Assembly (NCBI RefSeq): GCF_034057115.1
Contig: NZ_CP139195.1
Coordinates: forward strand, 3,348,001 to 3,412,000
Direction of reading: 5' to 3'
DNA: 64,000 bases
Origin: Pseudomonas sp. AN-1
GTDB taxonomy: Bacteria > Pseudomonadota > Gammaproteobacteria > Pseudomonadales > Pseudomonadaceae
The notes under the pieces are model-generated. The model was not told where the DNA came from, did not search any database, and was given only the letters and a program-made list of their open reading frames with translations. The translations under genes and the position numbers were made by a program. Shown piece after piece: positions 48,271 to 58,355 of this stretch (its first letter is position 1; every line of letters starts with the position of its first letter).

Positions 48271-49773
48271 TCAGCGCCCGCTGAGCTTGTAGCCCACCCG
48301 CGCCAGCCACTGCGCTTCGGCCTCGATGTCGGCCTGGGTCAGCGGGTTGGCGGCCAGCCAGCCGGCCGGGAACACCGCCTCCAGGCTGCGCGGGCCGGCG
48401 TGGAAGGTCACCTCGGGCATTTCCTGGGTACCGCGGATGTGGTGGAACAGGATGGCGAAGCGCAGCACGATGCACAGGCGCACCAGGCGCTCGCCTTCCT
48501 CGCCGAACTCGGCGAAGCGCTCCACCGGGATGTTGCGGCGGTGGCCGCGCACCAGCAGGCCCAGCATCTCCTGGTCGAGGCGCGAGAAGCCGGGCAGGTC
48601 GGCGTGCTCGAGGATGTAGGCGCCGTGCTTGTGGTAGTGGTAGTGGGCGATGTCCAGGCCGATCTCGTGGACCTTGGCACCCCAGCTGAGCAGCTCGCGG
48701 TGCCAGTCGTCGTTGAGCCCCCAGGGCTCGGCGACCTGGGCGAGGATCGACAGCGCCTTGGCCTCCACCCGCGCGGCCTGGTCGAGGTCGACGTGGCAGC
48801 GCTCCATCAGCGCCGACAGGGTGCGCTCGCGCACGTCCTCGTGGCTCTGCCGGCCGATCATGTCGTACAGCACGCCCTCGCGCAGGGCGCCCTCGGCATG
48901 GATCATCGACTGGATCTCGAGGGCGTCGAAGGTCGCCTCGAGGATCGCCAGGCCCGCCGGCAGGATCGGCTGGCGGTCCGGCTTGACCCCGTCGATGGCC
49001 AGCTCGGCGAGGCTGTCGGACTTGAGGATCTTGCGCTTCAGCCAGGCCAGGCCCTGCGGGGTGATCTCGCCGTTGGTCTGCCCGCCGGCCTGCAGCGCCA
49101 GGCTGATGGCGCGGATGGTGCCGGAGGAGCCGACCGCCTCGTTCCAGCCGAGCCGGCGCAGCGCCTGCTCGAAGCCCATCAGCTCCAGGCGCGCCGCGGT
49201 GTAGGCCTGGGCATAGCGCGCCAGGCTGAGCTTGCCGTCGCCGAAGAAGCGCTTGCTGTAGCTGACGCAGCCCATCTGCTGGCTCTCGCGCAGCAGCGAC
49301 TCGAAGCGCTCGCCGATGATGAACTCGGTGCTGCCGCCGCCGATGTCGATCACCAGGCGCTTGCCCTCGGCCACCGGCAGGCTGTGCGACACGCCGAGGT
49401 GGATCAGGCGTGCTTCCTCGCGGCCGGAGATCACCTCCACCTGGTGGCCGAGCAGCTCCTCGGCGCGGCGGATGAACACCGCGCGGTTGCGCGCCTCGCG
49501 CAGGGCGTTGGTGGCGACGATGCGCACCGCGCCCTGCGGCAGGCCCTGGATCAGCTGGGCGAAGCGGCGCAGGCAGTCGAGGCCGCGGCCCATCGCCGCC
49601 TCGTCGAGGTTGCGCTGCTCGTCGAGGCCGGCGGCCAGCTGCACCTTCTCGCCCAGACGCTCGAGCAGGCGGATTTCGCCCTGGTCGACCCGCGCCAGCA
49701 CCATGTGGATGCTGTTGGAGCCGATGTCGATGGCGGCGATCAGGGGGAAGGCGTGGGCAGGGGTGTGCGGCAT
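48271..49773 (-). CDS. ppx: Exopolyphosphatase
   Basis: A 500-residue ASKHA-fold phosphatase that releases phosphate from polyphosphate ends; family members also hydrolyse pppGpp. Motifs: [16 protein letters not shown] (P-loop-like 1), [14 protein letters not shown] (phosphate 2) and the HD-like C-terminal segment with [22 protein letters not shown]. The ATG at 49773 is used; the frame to 49794 begins with TTG. Convergent with ppk1 and divergent from trxA, standard for Pseudomonas. Confidence 0.95.
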   Translation of the reverse strand: MPHTPAHAFPLIAAIDIGSNSIHMVLARVDQGEIRLLERLGEKVQLAAGLDEQRNLDEAAMGRGLDCLRRFAQLIQGLPQGAVRIVATNALREARNRAVFIRRAEELLGHQVEVISGREEARLIHLGVSHSLPVAEGKRLVIDIGGGSTEFIIGERFESLLRESQQMGCVSYSKRFFGDGKLSLARYAQAYTAARLELMGFEQALRRLGWNEAVGSSGTIRAISLALQAGGQTNGEITPQGLAWLKRKILKSDSLAELAIDGVKPDRQPILPAGLAILEATFDALEIQSMIHAEGALREGVLYDMIGRQSHEDVRERTLSALMERCHVDLDQAARVEAKALSILAQVAEPWGLNDDWHRELLSWGAKVHEIGLDIAHYHYHKHGAYILEHADLPGFSRLDQEMLGLLVRGHRRNIPVERFAEFGEEGERLVRLCIVLRFAILFHHIRGTQEMPEVTFHAGPRSLEAVFPAGWLAANPLTQADIEAEAQWLARVGYKLSGR

Positions 49774-49984
49774 GATCGGGACTTCTCGCGGCAAAACGGC
49801 AGAATCCTGCCATGATAGAGCAATCCCGTCCGGCGCAGGTGACAGCGGTCAACGGCTCCGGTCCGGCCATAGGCACCGCCTGCGCGTGTCATAGCCAATG
49901 GCAATCGCCGCCGCCTTTCGGTTGCCGGCGAGTGGGGCTATCATGGCGCGACTTTTTCGCATCCGATTATCACGGAGAACCCCC

Positions 49985-50311
49985 ATGAGCGAATTCATCA
50001 CCAACGTTACCGACGCCAGCTTCGAGCAGGACGTGCTCAAGGCCGACGGCCCGGTGCTGGTCGACTACTGGGCCGAGTGGTGTGGTCCGTGCAAGATGAT
50101 TGCCCCGGTGCTGGACGAGATTGCCAAGGACTACCAGGGCAAGCTCACCGTGTGCAAGCTGAACATCGACGAGAACCAGGACACCCCGGCCAAGTTCGGC
50201 GTACGCGGCATCCCGACCCTGATGCTGTTCAAGAACGGCAATGTCGAGGCGACCAAGGTCGGCGCCCTGTCCAAGTCGCAGCTGGCGGCCTTCCTCGACA
50301 GCAACATCTGA
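49985..50311 (+). CDS. trxA: Thioredoxin
   Basis: A 108-residue thioredoxin with the active site [10 protein letters not shown] (~residues 31-40) and the cis-proline in RGIPTLMLF. It is a general cytoplasmic disulfide reductase. Length and start ([18 protein letters not shown]) are typical of TrxA. It has its own strong intrinsic terminator, so rho is transcribed separately. Confidence 0.97.
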   Translation: MSEFITNVTDASFEQDVLKADGPVLVDYWAEWCGPCKMIAPVLDEIAKDYQGKLTVCKLNIDENQDTPAKFGVRGIPTLMLFKNGNVEATKVGALSKSQLAAFLDSNI

Positions 50312-50323
50312 CCCGGATGTTCG

Positions 50324-50352
50324 AAAAACCCCGTTGCGCGACGGGGTTTTTT
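50324..50352 (+). terminator. Intrinsic terminator of trxA
   Basis: AAAAACCCCGT / ACGGGGTTTTTT stem with a 6-nt loop and a T6 tract, 12 bp after the stop. The A-rich left arm would also work on the minus strand. Confidence 0.93.
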
Positions 50353-50543
50353 CTGCTTGCGTGCTAGACTCTGCCACGAATGCAGTGATAAATTCGGCTA
50401 GCAGTCGCGATCAGACTGCCTCCCGCATGCCGTAGCCGCCGCCCTCTCACCCCGAATTCTCGCAGTGAAGCTGCCGTATTCACGCGGCGCGGCTCCCGAA
50501 GCTCGAAGCTTTCCTTCTTTCTCGCCAACCTGCACCTCATCCT
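50353..50543 (+). promoter_or_regulatory. rho promoter and leader
   Basis: The 191 bp between the trxA terminator and the rho ATG contain a TAGACT -10-like hexamer (50365-50370) and a C-rich, G-poor stretch (about 50419-50460, CCGCCGCCCTCTCACCCCG within it). Such a stretch is what a rut site looks like, which fits autoregulation of rho by termination in its own leader. This is inference from composition. Confidence 0.45.
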
Positions 50544-51803
50544 ATGAACCTGACCGAACTCAAGCAAAAGCCGATTCCCGAACTGCTGGAAATGGCCGAC
50601 CAGATGGGCCTGGAGAACATGGCCCGGTCGCGCAAGCAGGACATCATCTTCGCCCTGCTGAAGAAGCACGCGAAAAGCGGCGAGGAGATCTCCGGTGACG
50701 GCGTGCTGGAGATCCTGCAGGACGGCTTCGGATTCCTGCGCAGCGCGGACTCCTCCTACCTGGCCGGCCCGGACGACATCTACGTCTCGCCCAGCCAGAT
50801 CCGCCGCTTCAACCTGCGCACCGGCGACACCATCGTCGGCAAGATCCGTCCGCCCAAGGAAGGCGAGCGCTACTTCGCGCTGCTCAAGGTCGACACCATC
50901 AACTTCGACCGCCCGGAGAACGCCAAGAACAAGGTCCTGTTCGAGAACCTGACCCCGCTGTTCGCCAACAAGCGCCTGAAGATGGAGGCCGGCAACGGCT
51001 CCAAGGAAGACCTCACCGGCCGGGTGATCGACCTCTGCGCACCGATCGGCAAGGGCCAGCGCGGCCTGATCGTCGCCCCGCCGAAGGCGGGCAAGACCAT
51101 CATGCTGCAGAACATCGCCGCCAACATCACCCGCAACAACCCCGAGTGCTACCTGATCGTCCTGCTGATCGACGAGCGCCCGGAGGAAGTGACCGAGATG
51201 CAGCGCACCGTGCGCGGCGAAGTGGTCGCCTCCACCTTCGACGAGCCGCCGGCCCGTCACGTGCAGGTCGCCGAGATGGTCATCGAGAAGGCCAAGCGCC
51301 TGGTCGAGCACAAGAAGGACGTGGTCATCCTGCTCGACTCCATCACCCGCCTGGCGCGCGCCTACAACACCGTGATCCCCAGCTCCGGCAAGGTGCTCAC
51401 CGGTGGTGTCGACGCCCACGCCCTGGAGAAGCCCAAGCGCTTCTTCGGCGCGGCGCGCAACATCGAGGAGGGCGGCAGCCTGACGATCCTCGCCACCGCG
51501 CTGGTGGAGACCGGCTCGAAGATGGACGAGGTGATCTACGAGGAGTTCAAGGGCACCGGCAACCTGGAGCTGCAGCTCGATCGCAAGATCGCCGAGAAGC
51601 GCGTGTTCCCGGCGATCAACATCAACCGCTCGGGCACCCGCCGCGAGGAGCTGCTCACTGGCGACGAGGAGCTGCAGCGCATCTGGATCCTGCGCAAGAT
51701 CCTCCACCCGATGGACGAGATCGCCGCCATCGAGTTCCTCCTCGACCGTCTGAAGGACACCAAGACCAACGAGGAATTCTTCCAGTCGATGAAGCGCAAG
51801 TAA
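50544..51803 (+). CDS. rho: Transcription termination factor Rho
   Basis: A 419-residue hexameric RNA helicase, same length as E. coli Rho. N-terminal helix bundle ([18 protein letters not shown]), cold-shock-like RNA-binding domain ([36 protein letters not shown]), Walker [10 protein letters not shown] (~residue 178), Walker [18 protein letters not shown], and the R-loop region. All motifs are complete. It is monocistronic with a terminator after it. Confidence 0.98.
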   Translation: MNLTELKQKPIPELLEMADQMGLENMARSRKQDIIFALLKKHAKSGEEISGDGVLEILQDGFGFLRSADSSYLAGPDDIYVSPSQIRRFNLRTGDTIVGKIRPPKEGERYFALLKVDTINFDRPENAKNKVLFENLTPLFANKRLKMEAGNGSKEDLTGRVIDLCAPIGKGQRGLIVAPPKAGKTIMLQNIAANITRNNPECYLIVLLIDERPEEVTEMQRTVRGEVVASTFDEPPARHVQVAEMVIEKAKRLVEHKKDVVILLDSITRLARAYNTVIPSSGKVLTGGVDAHALEKPKRFFGAARNIEEGGSLTILATALVETGSKMDEVIYEEFKGTGNLELQLDRKIAEKRVFPAININRSGTRREELLTGDEELQRIWILRKILHPMDEIAAIEFLLDRLKDTKTNEEFFQSMKRK

Positions 51804-51826
51804 GCGCACCTCCCTGGAGTATCCAC

Positions 51827-51857
51827 AACGGCCGGCCATCCCGGCCGTTGTCGTTTC
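51827..51857 (+). terminator. Intrinsic terminator of rho
   Basis: CAACGGCCGG / CCGGCCGTTG, 10-bp stem with a 5-nt loop, followed by TCGTTT. Confidence 0.8.
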
Positions 51858-51915
51858 CGGGCAATGCCGTTCGGCGCTAGACTGGCCGCCTTCCGAATCT
51901 TCCCGAGGCTCAAGC

Positions 51916-53382
51916 ATGCAGTACCGCGACCTGCGCGAGTTCATCCGTGGGCTGGAGGCGCAAGGCGAACTCAAGCGCATCCGGGTGCCCGTCTCGCCCG
52001 TGCTGGAAATGACCGAAATCTGCGACCGCACCCTGCGCAAGGGCGGCCCGGCGCTGCTGTTCGAGCAGCCCACTGGCTTTTCCATGCCGGTGCTCGGCAA
52101 CCTGTTCGGCACGCCCAGGCGGGTGGCGCTGGGCATGGGCGCCGAGGCGGTCCCCGAGCTGCGCGAGATCGGCAAGCTGCTGGCCTTCCTCAAGGAGCCG
52201 GAGCCGCCCAAGGGGCTCAGGGACGCCTGGAACAAGCTGCCGATCTTCAAGAAGGTCATCAGCATGGCGCCCAAGGTTCTCAAGGATGCGCCCTGCCAGG
52301 AGGTGGTGCTCGAAGGCGACGACGTCGACCTGTCGCGCATCCCGGTGCAGCACTGCTGGCCGGGCGACGCCGCGCCGCTGATCACCTGGGGCCTGACCAT
52401 CACCCGCGGGCCCAACAAGGAGCGCCAGAACCTCGGCATCTACCGCCAGCAGGTGATCGGCCGCAACAAGGTGATCATGCGCTGGCTGAGCCACCGCGGC
52501 GGCGCGCTGGACTACCGCGAGTGGTGCCAGAAGCATCCGGGCCAGCCCTACCCGGTGTGCGTGGCGCTGGGCGCCGATCCGGCGACCATCCTCGGCGCGG
52601 TCACCCCGGTGCCGGACACCCTCTCCGAGTACGCCTTCGCCGGGCTGTTGCGCGGTTCGCGCACCGAGCTGGTCAAGGCCATCGGTTCGGACCTGCAGGT
52701 GCCGGCCTACGCCGAGATCGTGCTGGAGGGGCATATCCATCCCGGCGAGATGGCCGACGAAGGTCCCTACGGCGACCACACCGGCTACTACAACGAGGTC
52801 GACCGCTTCCCGGTGTTCACCGTCGAGCGCATCACCCACCGCAAGGACCCGATCTACCACAGCACCTACACCGGCCGCCCGCCGGACGAGCCGGCGATCC
52901 TCGGCGTGGCCCTCAACGAGGTGTTCGTGCCGATCCTGCAGAAGCAGTTCCCGGAGATCGTCGACTTCTACCTGCCGCCGGAAGGCTGCTCGTACCGCAT
53001 GGCGGTGGTGACCATCAGGAAGCAGTATCCCGGCCACGCCAAGCGCGTCATGCTCGGCGTGTGGTCGTTCCTGCGCCAGTTCATGTACACCAAGTTCGTC
53101 ATCGTCACCGACGACGACATCGACGCCCGCGACTGGAACGACGTGATCTGGGCGATCACCACGCGCATGGACCCTTCGCGCGATACCGTGCTGATCGACA
53201 ACACGCCGATCGACTACCTGGACTTCGCCTCGCCGGTGTCCGGGCTGGGCTCGAAGATGGGCCTGGACGCCACCCACAAGTGGCCCGGCGAGACCGACCG
53301 TGAGTGGGGACGGGCGATCGAGCGCGATCCGGCGACGGTGGCGCGGGTCGACGAGCTGTGGAGCCAGCTCGGCATCGACTGA
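51916..53382 (+). CDS. ubiD: UbiD prFMN-dependent decarboxylase
   Basis: A 488-residue 3-octaprenyl-4-hydroxybenzoate decarboxylase of ubiquinone synthesis. It uses prenylated FMN made by UbiX (not in the window). Family stretches include [25 protein letters not shown], the acidic residue in [13 protein letters not shown] and [14 protein letters not shown]. Length matches E. coli UbiD. A TAGACT -10-like element (51879-51884) precedes it. A palindromic repeat follows directly after its stop. Confidence 0.96.
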   Translation: MQYRDLREFIRGLEAQGELKRIRVPVSPVLEMTEICDRTLRKGGPALLFEQPTGFSMPVLGNLFGTPRRVALGMGAEAVPELREIGKLLAFLKEPEPPKGLRDAWNKLPIFKKVISMAPKVLKDAPCQEVVLEGDDVDLSRIPVQHCWPGDAAPLITWGLTITRGPNKERQNLGIYRQQVIGRNKVIMRWLSHRGGALDYREWCQKHPGQPYPVCVALGADPATILGAVTPVPDTLSEYAFAGLLRGSRTELVKAIGSDLQVPAYAEIVLEGHIHPGEMADEGPYGDHTGYYNEVDRFPVFTVERITHRKDPIYHSTYTGRPPDEPAILGVALNEVFVPILQKQFPEIVDFYLPPEGCSYRMAVVTIRKQYPGHAKRVMLGVWSFLRQFMYTKFVIVTDDDIDARDWNDVIWAITTRMDPSRDTVLIDNTPIDYLDFASPVSGLGSKMGLDATHKWPGETDREWGRAIERDPATVARVDELWSQLGID

Positions 53383-53385
53383 GGT

Positions 53386-53449
53386 GTAGGGTGCGCCATG
53401 CGCACCATCGGATTGCGCCGGCGGTAGTGGTGCGCATGGCGCACCCTAC
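53386..53449. repeat. Perfect 22-bp inverted repeat (GTAGGGTGCGCCATGCGCACC type)
   Basis: The arms at 53386-53407 and 53428-53449 are perfect inverted copies (GTAGGGTGCGCCATGCGCAC... and its complement), with a 20-nt centre. Each arm also contains an internal short palindrome, TGCGCCATGCGCA-like. It begins 3 bp after the ubiD stop and ends 28 bp before the next gene. It may be a mobile REP/MITE-like element acting as a terminator. Confidence 0.85.
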
Positions 53450-53476
53450 CCAGTACCTTGGCAACGGGAGTCATCC

Positions 53477-54457
53477 ATGCGCATCACCCTGCAACCCTCC
53501 GGCCTGAGCCTCGAACTGCAACCCGGCGAGCGTATTCTCGACGGCGCGCGGCGCCTGGGCTTCGACTGCCCGCAGAGCTGCCGCAACGGCAACTGCCACG
53601 TGTGTGCCGCGCTGCTGGTGGAAGGGCGGGTGCGCCAGCAGGGCGCCGAGCTGGACCACGGCGAGCTGTTCACCTGCATCGCCGAGCCGCTGACCGACTG
53701 CGTGCTGCACTGGGACGGCGTGCTGGCCCCCGGCGAGCTGCCGCGGCGCCGGCTGGCCTGCCAGCTGGCGGCCTGCGAGGCGCTCGGCGGCGACGTGTTC
53801 CGCCTGCGCCTGCGCGCCCCGGCCGGCAAGCCGCCGCGCTACCACGCCGGCCAGTACCTGCTGCTCGAGCGCGCCGGGGGGCGCCCGGCGGCCTTCTCCA
53901 TCGCCTCGGCGCCGCACGCCGGGCGCGAACTGGAGCTGCACATCCTCGCCCGCGACGAGGCGACCCGCGCGCTGCTCGACGAGATCCGCGCGAACGGTCT
54001 GGCCCGCGTGCAGCTGCCGTTCGGCGACTGCCACCTGGCCGAGTTGCCCGCGGGTCCCTTGCTGCTGCTCGCCGCCGGCACGGGCCTGGCGCAGATGCAC
54101 AGCCTGATCGAGCACTGCCGCGCCAGCGGCTTCGCCCATCCGGTGCATTTGTACTGGGGCGTGCGCCGCCCGCAGGACTTCTACCGCCTGCCGGTGTGGG
54201 AGGAGTGGCGGAGCCTGCCCAACCTGTTCCTCCACCCGGTGGTCAGCGACCCGCAGCCGGACGACGGCTGGAGCGGGCGCTGCGGCCTGCTGCACCAGGC
54301 GGTGCGCGCCGATTTCGCCGACCTGCGCGGCCTGCATGTGTACGCCAGCGGCTCGCCGGCGATGGTCTACGCCACGCTGGATGCGCTGGTTGAGGCCGGC
54401 ATGGACGCGCACCAGATGCGCGCCGACGTGTTCGCCTACGCGCCGCGTCCGGCCTGA
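53477..54457 (+). CDS. 2Fe-2S ferredoxin-FAD/NAD reductase (CDP-6-deoxy-glucoseen reductase-like)
   Basis: A 326-residue electron-transfer flavoprotein. The N-terminal plant-type ferredoxin domain has C-x4-C-x2-C (CPQSCRNGNCHVC, ~35-47) and the distal Cys in LFTCIAEPL. The FAD-binding domain carries the RxxS-like AAFSIASAP and the NAD domain LLLLAAGTGLAQMHSLI. Next to ubiD in pseudomonads, such genes are annotated as CDP-6-deoxy-delta-3,4-glucoseen reductase, but a true dideoxysugar role is unlikely with no sugar genes nearby. It may be a flavin reductase serving another enzyme. Confidence 0.88.
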   Translation: MRITLQPSGLSLELQPGERILDGARRLGFDCPQSCRNGNCHVCAALLVEGRVRQQGAELDHGELFTCIAEPLTDCVLHWDGVLAPGELPRRRLACQLAACEALGGDVFRLRLRAPAGKPPRYHAGQYLLLERAGGRPAAFSIASAPHAGRELELHILARDEATRALLDEIRANGLARVQLPFGDCHLAELPAGPLLLLAAGTGLAQMHSLIEHCRASGFAHPVHLYWGVRRPQDFYRLPVWEEWRSLPNLFLHPVVSDPQPDDGWSGRCGLLHQAVRADFADLRGLHVYASGSPAMVYATLDALVEAGMDAHQMRADVFAYAPRPA

Positions 54458-54622
54458 ATCGCGGCGGCCGGGAGCGCGGCGGAGTCGAGCCGACCACCGG
54501 TTGCATGGACAAATTGCATGGTGCCCGCGCTTGCCGGAGAATGCGCGCGGTCCGACTCCGGACCCGTTCGCCAGTCGCGGCGAATCGCACTTCTGCTTGC
54601 CTGCGAGGGAGAGGCATCCGAG

Positions 54623-54724
54623 ATGCAACTGCGCAAGAAACCTGACCTGCTGTGGGTGCTGGTCTGCCTGTTCGGCCTGGGGGTGGTGACCACCAGCTAC
54701 GCGCAGAGCCTGTGGTGGCCGTGA
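54623..54724 (+). CDS. 33-residue single-pass membrane peptide
   Basis: A small ORF, MQLRKKPDLLWVLV... ending SLWWP: a basic N-terminus (RKK), one hydrophobic helix (LLWVLVCLFGLGVVTT) and a short tail. A purine-rich GGGAGAGG lies about 10 nt upstream of the ATG. The pattern is of a genuine inner-membrane small protein, N-in. I recall similar small proteins in pseudomonads but cannot name a function. Located between the ferredoxin reductase and the convergent folate gene. Confidence 0.6.
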   Translation: MQLRKKPDLLWVLVCLFGLGVVTTSYAQSLWWP

Positions 54725-54784
54725 GTCGGCTGCCGCCCCGCGATATCCCTTCCCGCCTCCGCTGAACCTGCGCGGCGCCCGCGC

Positions 54785-55441
54785 TCAGCGCTGGCGCCGC
54801 GGCTGGCCGGCGAGCGCCTCTTCCAGTTCCTCGCGCCGGCAGCCGGCGTGCCAGCCACGGTCGGTCACGGTGGCGTGCAGCGGCACGTCCCAGCTTTCCA
54901 GCGGCAGGCGGTCGACCTGCTGGCAGGCGTGCGCCAGGCCGAGCAGCACCGGCTTCTGCCAGTTGTGGTGGCGCAGGCGGTAGGCCAGGGCGCGGTCGTA
55001 GAATCCGCCACCCATGCCCAGGCGGCCGCCGCCGCCGTCGAAGCCCACCAGCGGCAGCAGCAGCAGGTCCAGCGCCCAGGGCTTGCGCTGGCGCGCCGGG
55101 CAGGGCTGCGGCTCGGGGATGCGGAAGCGGTTGCGGCGCAGCGTCTCGCCGGCCTCCAGGCGCTGGAACACCATGTGCGTGCGCGGCCAGTGCGCCAGCA
55201 GCGGCAGGTAGACCTGCTTGCCGCGGCGCTGCGCCTCGCGCCGCAGGTGCACGGGGTCGATCTCGCCGTCGTTGGGCAGGTACAGGGCGATGTGGCGGGC
55301 GCGGCGGAACAGCGGGTGCTGGGCCAGCTGGCGGTACAGGTCGCGGGCGGCCTGGCGCTGCTCGGCCGGGCTGAGGGCGCGGCGCCTGGCGCGCAGCAGG
55401 CGGCGCAGGGCGGGACGGGAGTGCTGGTCGGCGTGGATCAT
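54785..55441 (-). CDS. 5-formyltetrahydrofolate cyclo-ligase
   Basis: A 218-residue enzyme (YgfA family) converting 5-formyl-THF to 5,10-methenyl-THF with ATP. Family features are the N-terminal RRLLRARRRALSP, ALYLPNDGEIDP and the diagnostic LGMGGGFYDRALAY (~residue 142). The C-terminal tail is Arg/Glu-rich and longer than usual. Located directly downstream of 6S RNA on the same strand, the classical ssrS-ygfA arrangement. Confidence 0.93.
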   Translation of the reverse strand: MIHADQHSRPALRRLLRARRRALSPAEQRQAARDLYRQLAQHPLFRRARHIALYLPNDGEIDPVHLRREAQRRGKQVYLPLLAHWPRTHMVFQRLEAGETLRRNRFRIPEPQPCPARQRKPWALDLLLLPLVGFDGGGGRLGMGGGFYDRALAYRLRHHNWQKPVLLGLAHACQQVDRLPLESWDVPLHATVTDRGWHAGCRREELEEALAGQPRRQR

Positions 55442-55461
55442 CGCGGAAGCTGGCGGATACG

Positions 55462-55482
55462 GACCGCCCGGGACGGGCGGTC
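55462..55482 (-). terminator. Hairpin between 6S RNA and the cyclo-ligase gene
   Basis: GACCGCCCG / CGGGCGGTC, 9-bp stem with a 3-nt loop, 21 bp upstream of the ATG and 73 bp after the 6S 3' end. There is no T-run; it may mark processing or partial termination of ssrS-ygfA transcripts. Confidence 0.45.
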
Positions 55483-55554
55483 GGTGGACGGGCAGCGGCA
55501 GTGCAGGCGGCGGTCGCCGCAGGCCGTGCGCAGGCGACGGCCGAAGGTAGGCAT

Positions 55555-55731
55555 GACTCCCCGAAGTGCCGCTGTCGGATTAGCCCTTGAACCCGAAAGT
55601 TCAAGGTGGAGGTTGCAGGAAGCGTTAAGGCTTTCCGTCAGGCGGACATGCACACCGGCTTCCAGACGCAACCCCCGGGTTGTGTGAATCGGCTCAGGGA
55701 CATTACCGACTGGCCAACACACCAGGGAGCT
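55555..55731 (-). ncRNA. ssrS: 6S RNA
   Basis: A ~177-nt region on the minus strand resembles 6S RNA: near the 5' side CCTGAGCCGATT, the 3' half GGAAAGCCTTAACGC, then CCTTGAAC-TTTCGGGTTCAAGG hairpin, matching landmarks of E. coli 6S in order. The ends CTCCC and GGGGAG pair to close the molecule. 6S RNA binds the sigma-70 holoenzyme as an open-promoter mimic in stationary phase. It lies between zapA and ygfA, the conserved locus. Ends are approximate within several bases. Confidence 0.88.
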
Positions 55732-55762
55732 GGAGGTGAGTTTACCGCAAACTTCCGGCTTG

Positions 55763-56083
55763 TCATCCCCGTTGTTGCTCCAGCGGTCGCTCCTGCAGGG
55801 CGCGGTCGACCTTGTCGAGCAGCTCGCGCACCCGCTCGCGGGTGTCGCCGGCGGCCGGCTGCGCCGGCGCGGCGCCGCGCTGCAGCAGCTCGTGGGCGAT
55901 GTTCAGCGCGGCGAGCACGGCGATGCGGTCGGCGCCGATCACCTTGCCGCTGTTGCGGATCTCGCGCATCTTGCCGTCCACGTAGCGCGCGGCGCTTTCC
56001 AGGTTGGCGCGCTGCTGCGGCGGACAGCCGATGGGGTAGTCCTTGTCGAGGATCTGTACGGTGACGGTCTGCGGCTGGGTCAT
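55763..56083 (-). CDS. zapA: Cell division protein ZapA
   Basis: A 106-residue FtsZ-ring stabiliser. N-terminal beta/helix domain (TVTVQILDKDYPIGCPP, ANLESAARYVDGKMREIR) and a C-terminal coiled coil (TRERVRELLDKVDRALQ). The ATG at 56083, with AGGA upstream, overlaps the stop of the TIGR02449 gene. The order TIGR02449-zapA-ssrS-ygfA is standard. Confidence 0.93.
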   Translation of the reverse strand: MTQPQTVTVQILDKDYPIGCPPQQRANLESAARYVDGKMREIRNSGKVIGADRIAVLAALNIAHELLQRGAAPAQPAAGDTRERVRELLDKVDRALQERPLEQQRG

Positions 56084-56289
56084 GAGTCCTGCTCCAGGGC
56101 TTTTAGGCGCGAAATCATCGATTCGACCGTGTGCCGGGCCAGTTCGTTCTGCTCGATCAGGCGTGCGCGCTCGCTGCGCCACTGCTGTTCGCTGGCCCGC
56201 AGTTGGTGGTTTTCCAGGCTCAGCTGCTCGACCAGGTGGATCAGCTGATCGATCTTCGCCGCCAGGGCGTTGAGGTCGGCGTCTTCCAT
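56080..56289 (-). CDS. TIGR02449 family coiled-coil protein (ZapB-like)
   Basis: A 69-residue protein that is almost wholly coiled coil ([39 protein letters not shown] cut here into heptads). It belongs to TIGR02449, encoded upstream of zapA in gammaproteobacteria, and resembles ZapB in size and form. The ATG at 56289 is chosen over a start at 56334. Its stop overlaps the zapA start (ATGA), so they are translated together. Confidence 0.85.
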   Translation of the reverse strand: MEDADLNALAAKIDQLIHLVEQLSLENHQLRASEQQWRSERARLIEQNELARHTVESMISRLKALEQDS

Positions 56290-56436
56290 GGGCTCTTGCT
56301 CGAGGCGCGGAATGATCGTCTGACTATACAACACAACCAGCGCGGTCGCCGGCCGCTGCCGATGGTCTTGGCCGGCGCGCCGGTGCTAGCATTGGCCGAC
56401 GATTCCCGTCCTTTCGCCCGGTGCCGACTGCCTGCC

Positions 56437-57000
56437 ATGTCCCTGCCTGCCTCCGCCTATTCCGCCTTCGCCGCCCTGCTTTCCGGTTCCGGCCAGTCCA
56501 TCTCTCCCGCCGAGCTGCACGGCCTGCTGCTCGGGCGCACCTGCGCCGGCGCCGGCTTCGACCCGGACCTGTGGCTGGCCGCCGCCGCCGAGCTGCTCGA
56601 CGCCGCCCCCGACGAGCGCCTGCGCCAGGCCCTGCTCGGCCTGCAGGCGATGGTCAAGAGCGAGCTGGAGGGCGGCGAGCTGTCGCTGGTGTTGCTGCTG
56701 CCGGCCGACGAGGCGCCGCTGGCCGAGCGCGCCGCGGCGCTGGGCCAGTGGTGCCAGGGCTTCCTCGCCGGCTTCGGCCTCACCGCCCGCGAGGGCAAGC
56801 TGTCCGCCGAGGCCGGCGAGGTGCTCCAGGACCTGGCCGCCATCGCCCGCATCGAGGAGTCGCTGGAGGAGTCCGAGGACGCCGAGAACGACTACATGGA
56901 GGTGATGGAGTACCTGCGCGTCGCGCCCCTGCTGCTGCTCAGCGAGTGCGGCGGCCTGCCGGTGAAGCCCGCCGACGACGCCAAACCTTCCCTGCACTGA
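56437..57000 (+). CDS. YgfB/YecA (UPF0149) family protein
   Basis: A 187-residue acidic helical protein of UPF0149. Hallmarks: [17 protein letters not shown] near the start, [12 protein letters not shown] (~108) and the C-terminal acidic [20 protein letters not shown]. In Pseudomonas aeruginosa YgfB modulates ampDh3 and beta-lactam resistance, a function that could apply here. First gene of the ygfB-pepP-ubiH-ubiI run on plus. Confidence 0.9.
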   Translation: MSLPASAYSAFAALLSGSGQSISPAELHGLLLGRTCAGAGFDPDLWLAAAAELLDAAPDERLRQALLGLQAMVKSELEGGELSLVLLLPADEAPLAERAAALGQWCQGFLAGFGLTAREGKLSAEAGEVLQDLAAIARIEESLEESEDAENDYMEVMEYLRVAPLLLLSECGGLPVKPADDAKPSLH

Positions 57001-57019
57001 TCCGCCAAGGAGGCGCGCC

Positions 57020-58354
<1,335 letters not shown>

Positions 58355-58355
58355 G

